Of a stretch of 64,000 nucleotides of DNA, positions 60,499 through 64,000 are shown piece by piece. Origin of the DNA: Saccharomycopsis crataegensis (Eukaryota > Ascomycota > Saccharomycetes > Ascoideales > Saccharomycopsidaceae); assembly GCF_037102585.1 (NCBI RefSeq), contig NW_027043821.1:434001-498000 (forward strand), given 5' to 3'. The translations under genes were made by a program, and so were the position numbers. The stretch's first letter is position 1, and every line of letters begins with the position of its first letter. The notes beneath the pieces were generated by a model that worked only from the letters and a program-made list of their open reading frames with translations, did no database searches and was not told the origin of the DNA.

Positions 60499-63102
60499 AT
60501 GTCGTACGTTAGGGCCAAAAAGATTGCTAAACGTTTCAAGCAGGACCGACGTGTCAGTGGGGCGGATATTCTTCGTCAAGAGCTTGATTTGGATGAAAAT
60601 AGCATGGATGTTAGTTTGCTCCAAGAAAACAGTGAGATTGGCCGTCGAGGAGGCCATGCTCCAACGCATCATTCGACATTGAGCAATAGTGTCCTCGCGG
60701 CGGATGATGGTGATGCCTCAAGGGGAAACGCAGCCAATAATGGCCAACAGCAACAAGGAGAAAATGATAATAATGGCGAAGGAGGCCCAGGCACGGGGAA
60801 ACCGGCAAAGATTTCGAGATTGCAAATGTCGAGTGAGGATTTTGAAGAATGGATCAAATTAGCCACCGATAATAAAATCAATTCGACCAATAGTTGGAAC
60901 TTTGCGTTAATTGATTATTTCCACGAAATGAGTTTGTTGAAAGAAGGGGATAATATCAATTTCCAAAAAGCTTCGGCGACGCTTGATGGGTGTGTGAAGA
61001 TTTATTCATCAAGAGTGGATTCGATTGCCACGGAAACTGGGAGATTGTTAACGGGATTGGCCACAAAGAAGAATGGTGAACGAGACCAAGGAGATAATCA
61101 AGATGGAGATCATGATGATGATGGAGAAAATTATGGCGATGATACCAATGGAGATGTTAACGAATCCCTGAGAAAGAAAAAAACCAACCGTGCCAGAGTA
61201 GTGGATTCCACCCTTGTGCGGTTTGATACAATAAAAATGAAGAAACTAGACCAAGAATTGGAAATCGACCCGTTGTTCAAACGTGCGTTATCGGAGTTCG
61301 ATGAAGGTGGGGCTAAGAGTTTGTTATTGAATATTTTGAACATTAATGCTGATTCTAGAGTGGTGTTTGATGCCGCTGGAAAGACAAATACCGGTGAACA
61401 AGAAGAAGACGAGGTCCTGTTGGAGAGAATCGATGAAGAGGAAGAAGAAGAAGGAGAGGAAGAAGAGGAAAAGGACGAAGAAATGGAAGAAGATGATAAG
61501 GTCGACGATCCGGAATTCCCAACTGAACAAAATGATGCTGATGTGGATGATTTGAAGACTTTTGTGGTAGAACAGCCTGAAGAATGGGATTATTTTGAAA
61601 TTTGTCCATCAATGAAGAGTTTAGATATTGTGCTCAAAGATATAGGCCAGGCAAAAACTATTTTAAGTGATGTTAATAACAATAAAAATTACTATCCATT
61701 AGGTCATACTAGTTTAGGATCGCGGATCATGGAAGATGGTGCCGCCGAAGAAGGGTACGATACAGGGATTGCCGACGATAATTTAGGAGTGGATATGGAT
61801 TTTGGAGATGGTGATTTCCATGGAGCTGATAATAGCTTTGGGAGTGTAAATAATGAAATTGCTGATGTGTTTGCAAATGACGAAGAAGGCAGAGATGATG
61901 ATGATGATGGTGATGATAATGAGAATAGGGACAAAGAAGGGTTCATGGATAATGATGATAATGATAATGACGACGATGAAAAAGAAGAAATTGGGTTCAT
62001 GGACCGAGTGATTGATAAAGATCTTATGGCATACTTTGATCAAAATTTGAAAGCCAATTGGGCAGGACCTGATCACTGGAAAGTTTCTGCCCTCAAACGA
62101 CGGGAACTTAAACCTAATGAACAAGAAGTGAAAGAAAAAGAACTCCAAAAAGCAGCGGCAAAAAAGAAGAAACAAGAATTCAGGATTAATTTCCTTGATA
62201 TCGAAGATGATGAAGCCAATGATGATCTTGAAGAAATGATTTTCAAAACCGCTCCGAAAAAAATCGATTTACCAAAGAACCAGCACAGTTCAGAAACCCA
62301 TAATTTGTTACCAAAAGATATTTTCTTCAGTTCCAAAAGACTTTTAAAATTGTTTTGCAAACCAGATAATGTTCGATTACTTCGAAGAACACGGGATGAT
62401 AACCTCACCAGTTCAGAAGATAAAACCAACAACAACAACAACGTTCCAGCTCTTGATGATCAACCGCAAGATTTGGCGGTCAATGAAGCGGCTGATGAGA
62501 ACTATTGGGCGAAAAAATATGAGCAAGAACAAACAGATATGGCAAATGATGAAGGGATTGCCGATCCAGACGGAGGAAATGATCTTGGGTTTGACGGTTA
62601 CGATAATTTCGATCACATTGACGACGATAATGATGATGGTGCTAATGGTGGGACCACTGGTCTAAGTGCGACCCAACAGCTAAATATTGGAGCGAATTTG
62701 ATTGCTGGGGGTAGAAGAATACGGCCAGAATACGTTAATTTCTCAAGGACCGCCAAAAGGGTCGACGTGAGATTCTTGAAAGATAATCTTTGGAAATCGC
62801 TTTCTGCTGAAGAAAAAAAGCAGAAAGCAGAGCAAGGGTCTGCGGAGACCTCTGATTCTACAACCAAGGTGGGTGATAATGATGATGAGGCTAAAAAAGC
62901 ACATCGGTTCACCAAGGTGGTTAGTAATATTGGTAAAATGTACCCTCAAGAAGAGCGAAGGGATTTGAGTACCAGTTTTTGTTTCATTTGTATGCTACAC
63001 TTAGCCAATGAGCACGGATTAACCATTAAGAATGGGGATGGTGATAAGTACGAAGATTTGAAAATTTTGTATAATAATGAAGACCAGGAGTTGGCAGCAT
63101 AA
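60499..63102 (+). CDS. BRN1: Condensin kleisin subunit Brn1 (Barren/CAP-H)
   Basis: An 867-residue kleisin that links the Smc2 and Smc4 heads in condensin, needed for mitotic chromosome compaction. The ATG at 60499 (MSYVRAKKIAKRFK) is the first; an earlier in-frame TTG is not used. The N-terminal Smc-binding segment is ISRLQMSSEDFEEWIKLATD, then NKINSTNSWNFALIDYFHEM and NFQKASATLDGCVKIYSSRV, all characteristic of Brn1. The middle has very acidic stretches (Glu and Asp runs at about residues 310-335 and 460-500). Further conserved parts are WAGPDHWKVSALKRRE and RRIRPEYVNFSRTAKRVDVR FLKDNLW, in which the C-terminal winged helix begins. The C-terminus (LSTSFCFICMLHLANEHGL) is typical. Confidence 0.93.
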   Translation: MSYVRAKKIAKRFKQDRRVSGADILRQELDLDENSMDVSLLQENSEIGRRGGHAPTHHSTLSNSVLAADDGDASRGNAANNGQQQQGENDNNGEGGPGTGKPAKISRLQMSSEDFEEWIKLATDNKINSTNSWNFALIDYFHEMSLLKEGDNINFQKASATLDGCVKIYSSRVDSIATETGRLLTGLATKKNGERDQGDNQDGDHDDDGENYGDDTNGDVNESLRKKKTNRARVVDSTLVRFDTIKMKKLDQELEIDPLFKRALSEFDEGGAKSLLLNILNINADSRVVFDAAGKTNTGEQEEDEVLLERIDEEEEEEGEEEEEKDEEMEEDDKVDDPEFPTEQNDADVDDLKTFVVEQPEEWDYFEICPSMKSLDIVLKDIGQAKTILSDVNNNKNYYPLGHTSLGSRIMEDGAAEEGYDTGIADDNLGVDMDFGDGDFHGADNSFGSVNNEIADVFANDEEGRDDDDDGDDNENRDKEGFMDNDDNDNDDDEKEEIGFMDRVIDKDLMAYFDQNLKANWAGPDHWKVSALKRRELKPNEQEVKEKELQKAAAKKKKQEFRINFLDIEDDEANDDLEEMIFKTAPKKIDLPKNQHSSETHNLLPKDIFFSSKRLLKLFCKPDNVRLLRRTRDDNLTSSEDKTNNNNNVPALDDQPQDLAVNEAADENYWAKKYEQEQTDMANDEGIADPDGGNDLGFDGYDNFDHIDDDNDDGANGGTTGLSATQQLNIGANLIAGGRRIRPEYVNFSRTAKRVDVRFLKDNLWKSLSAEEKKQKAEQGSAETSDSTTKVGDNDDEAKKAHRFTKVVSNIGKMYPQEERRDLSTSFCFICMLHLANEHGLTIKNGDGDKYEDLKILYNNEDQELAA

Positions 63103-63482
63103 GTTTGGTTTGTTTTACTATTGGGAAATAGACGATATAATATATATATATAAATATCTGGTGTGAATTCTTACGAGCAATATGAAAATAGTAGGATATT
63201 GTGGTATTTGATTAATTAGCGAGCTGATACAAAACCATAACGTTAATGTAGGGCAGAAATTAAAGATGTCAAAAAAACAAAAAGCAATAAAACAATAAGA
63301 GAAATTAAATAAGTGTATTAAGTAAAAACCAACACTATTGGTGACCAGATTAAACCCAGCAAGTTGCAACCCTCACATGGAAATAACAATAGCACTTTCC
63401 CTAGTTGAGGAAGTTACACATGTATTACCAGGGGCCATGCAAAGAATAAAATGATTTGAATATTAATTAGAAAAAGGTCCGA
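63103..63482. other. Convergent intergenic region BRN1/ERG25
   Basis: 380 bp of AT-rich 3' flanks with a short TA run near 63139-63152. No gene. Confidence 0.6.
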
Positions 63483-64000
63483 TCAGTTGTTCTTCTTGAT
63501 GTTTCCAGCAGCCTTTTTCATTTTACTTTCACGAGTGGACTTAGCGGTGACCCCAGCTTCGGTATCCAAGACATAATCCCACCATCTGAAAGAAGAGGCA
63601 TAATTACCAATGAAGTGGTGGTGATGTTCGTCGTGATGGTCGGCGCCGGCCCAAATTGGCAAGACGTGGTGCAATGACCATGGGAATTCGTAACCTGAAT
63701 GGGCGTCGACAGCTTGGAACAAACGCAAAGAAATCCACAAACAAATGGTGAACAAGTGCAAGTCCCCGGTGAAATGAAGCCACAACAATGGACTACCAAC
63801 GGTCCCGATACCGAGTAAGGCAACTTCAATTGGATGGGCGTATTCTGCGGCGAATCCGAATGGCGCGGCGTAACGGTGATGTTGTTTATGGATGTACTTG
63901 TAGAAAACCCCATGGTGCAACCCACGGTGGAACCAGTAATGCCAAGCGTCTTCCATCACGAAGAAAACGGCGATTTGCATAGCAACGTTTGACCATGATG
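63483..64000 (-). CDS. ERG25: C-4 methylsterol oxidase (partial, 5' end beyond right edge)
   Basis: ER membrane di-iron enzyme that oxidises the C-4 methyl groups of 4,4-dimethylzymosterol in ergosterol synthesis. The visible part is the C-terminal ~172 residues of about 310. The frame stays open to the window edge, reading [13 protein letters not shown] upstream of the first visible Met, so that Met is not the start. Histidine motifs of the fatty acid hydroxylase superfamily are present: [24 protein letters not shown] and [13 protein letters not shown]. Further matches to yeast Erg25 are [33 protein letters not shown] and [18 protein letters not shown]. It ends in a Lys-rich tail ([11 protein letters not shown]), in line with ER retention signals of the yeast protein. 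Confidence 0.96.
   Translation of the reverse strand, partial: SWSNVAMQIAVFFVMEDAWHYWFHRGLHHGVFYKYIHKQHHRYAAPFGFAAEYAHPIEVALLGIGTVGSPLLWLHFTGDLHLFTICLWISLRLFQAVDAHSGYEFPWSLHHVLPIWAGADHHDEHHHHFIGNYASSFRWWDYVLDTEAGVTAKSTRESKMKKAAGNIKKNN

Overview
The window is nuclear DNA of a budding yeast (Saccharomycotina), most likely from the CUG-Ser1 ('CTG') clade. Genes are compact and mostly intronless, and the few introns have yeast-type GTAAGT donors and ctAAC-type branch points. A mitochondrial complex I subunit is present, which rules out Saccharomyces and close relatives. Several in-frame CTG codons fall at positions where relatives carry Ser or another small polar residue. The conceptual proteins described here use the standard code, so residues written Leu at CTG codons are probably Ser. 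I see no transposon, LTR element, virus copy, tRNA, rRNA or CRISPR array.

Layout, left to right. 0-9 kb: the 5' part of TOA2 (split by an intron and running off the left edge), TMA17/ADC17, MSS2, TRM3 and a prenylated Sel1-repeat chitin synthase activator of the SKT5/SHC1 family. 9-19 kb: a secreted GH76 mannosidase-like protein sharing a divergent promoter with the Sel1 gene, then CYK3 and the 49 kDa subunit of complex I. 18.8-24.7 kb: an almost gene-free tract of 5.9 kb, packed with short tandem repeats, holding one small Cys-rich gene. 24.7-48.6 kb: BOI2, acyl-CoA oxidase, ATG2, NSE4 (two exons), POP6, HEM2, CRZ1, FAA2-like acyl-CoA synthetase and a bacterial-looking flavodoxin-like quinone reductase. 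49-54.3 kb: SAM50 (two exons), a tandem pair of small Cys-rich genes, and BMT5. 54.3-64 kb: a decayed clathrin heavy chain fragment, a mitochondrial zinc alcohol dehydrogenase ending in six histidines, ENO1, BRN1 and the 3' part of ERG25 at the right edge.

Most genes are unrelated housekeeping genes in ordinary yeast order. Some functional threads recur: cell wall and cytokinesis (SKT5-like, GH76, CYK3, BOI2, CRZ1), fatty acid activation and beta-oxidation (FAA2-like, POX), mitochondria (MSS2, complex I, SAM50, the dehydrogenase), RNA modification and processing (TRM3, POP6, BMT5) and SMC complexes (NSE4 and BRN1, both kleisins).

The least expected content is a family of very short proteins (50-86 residues) sharing the pattern CC-x-C-x(10-13)-C-x(2-5)-C-x-H-x2-C-x2-C. 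Two members are in tandem at 51.3-52.2 kb, the second with two perfect Gcn4 sites upstream; one lies at 22.1 kb; and a doubtful fragment is at 20.9 kb. I do not recognise a function. Other points for a second look are the clathrin relic, URS1 (Ume6) elements in two divergent promoters, a Cap1/Yap1 site before the flavodoxin gene and a hairpin-rich segment downstream of ENO1.
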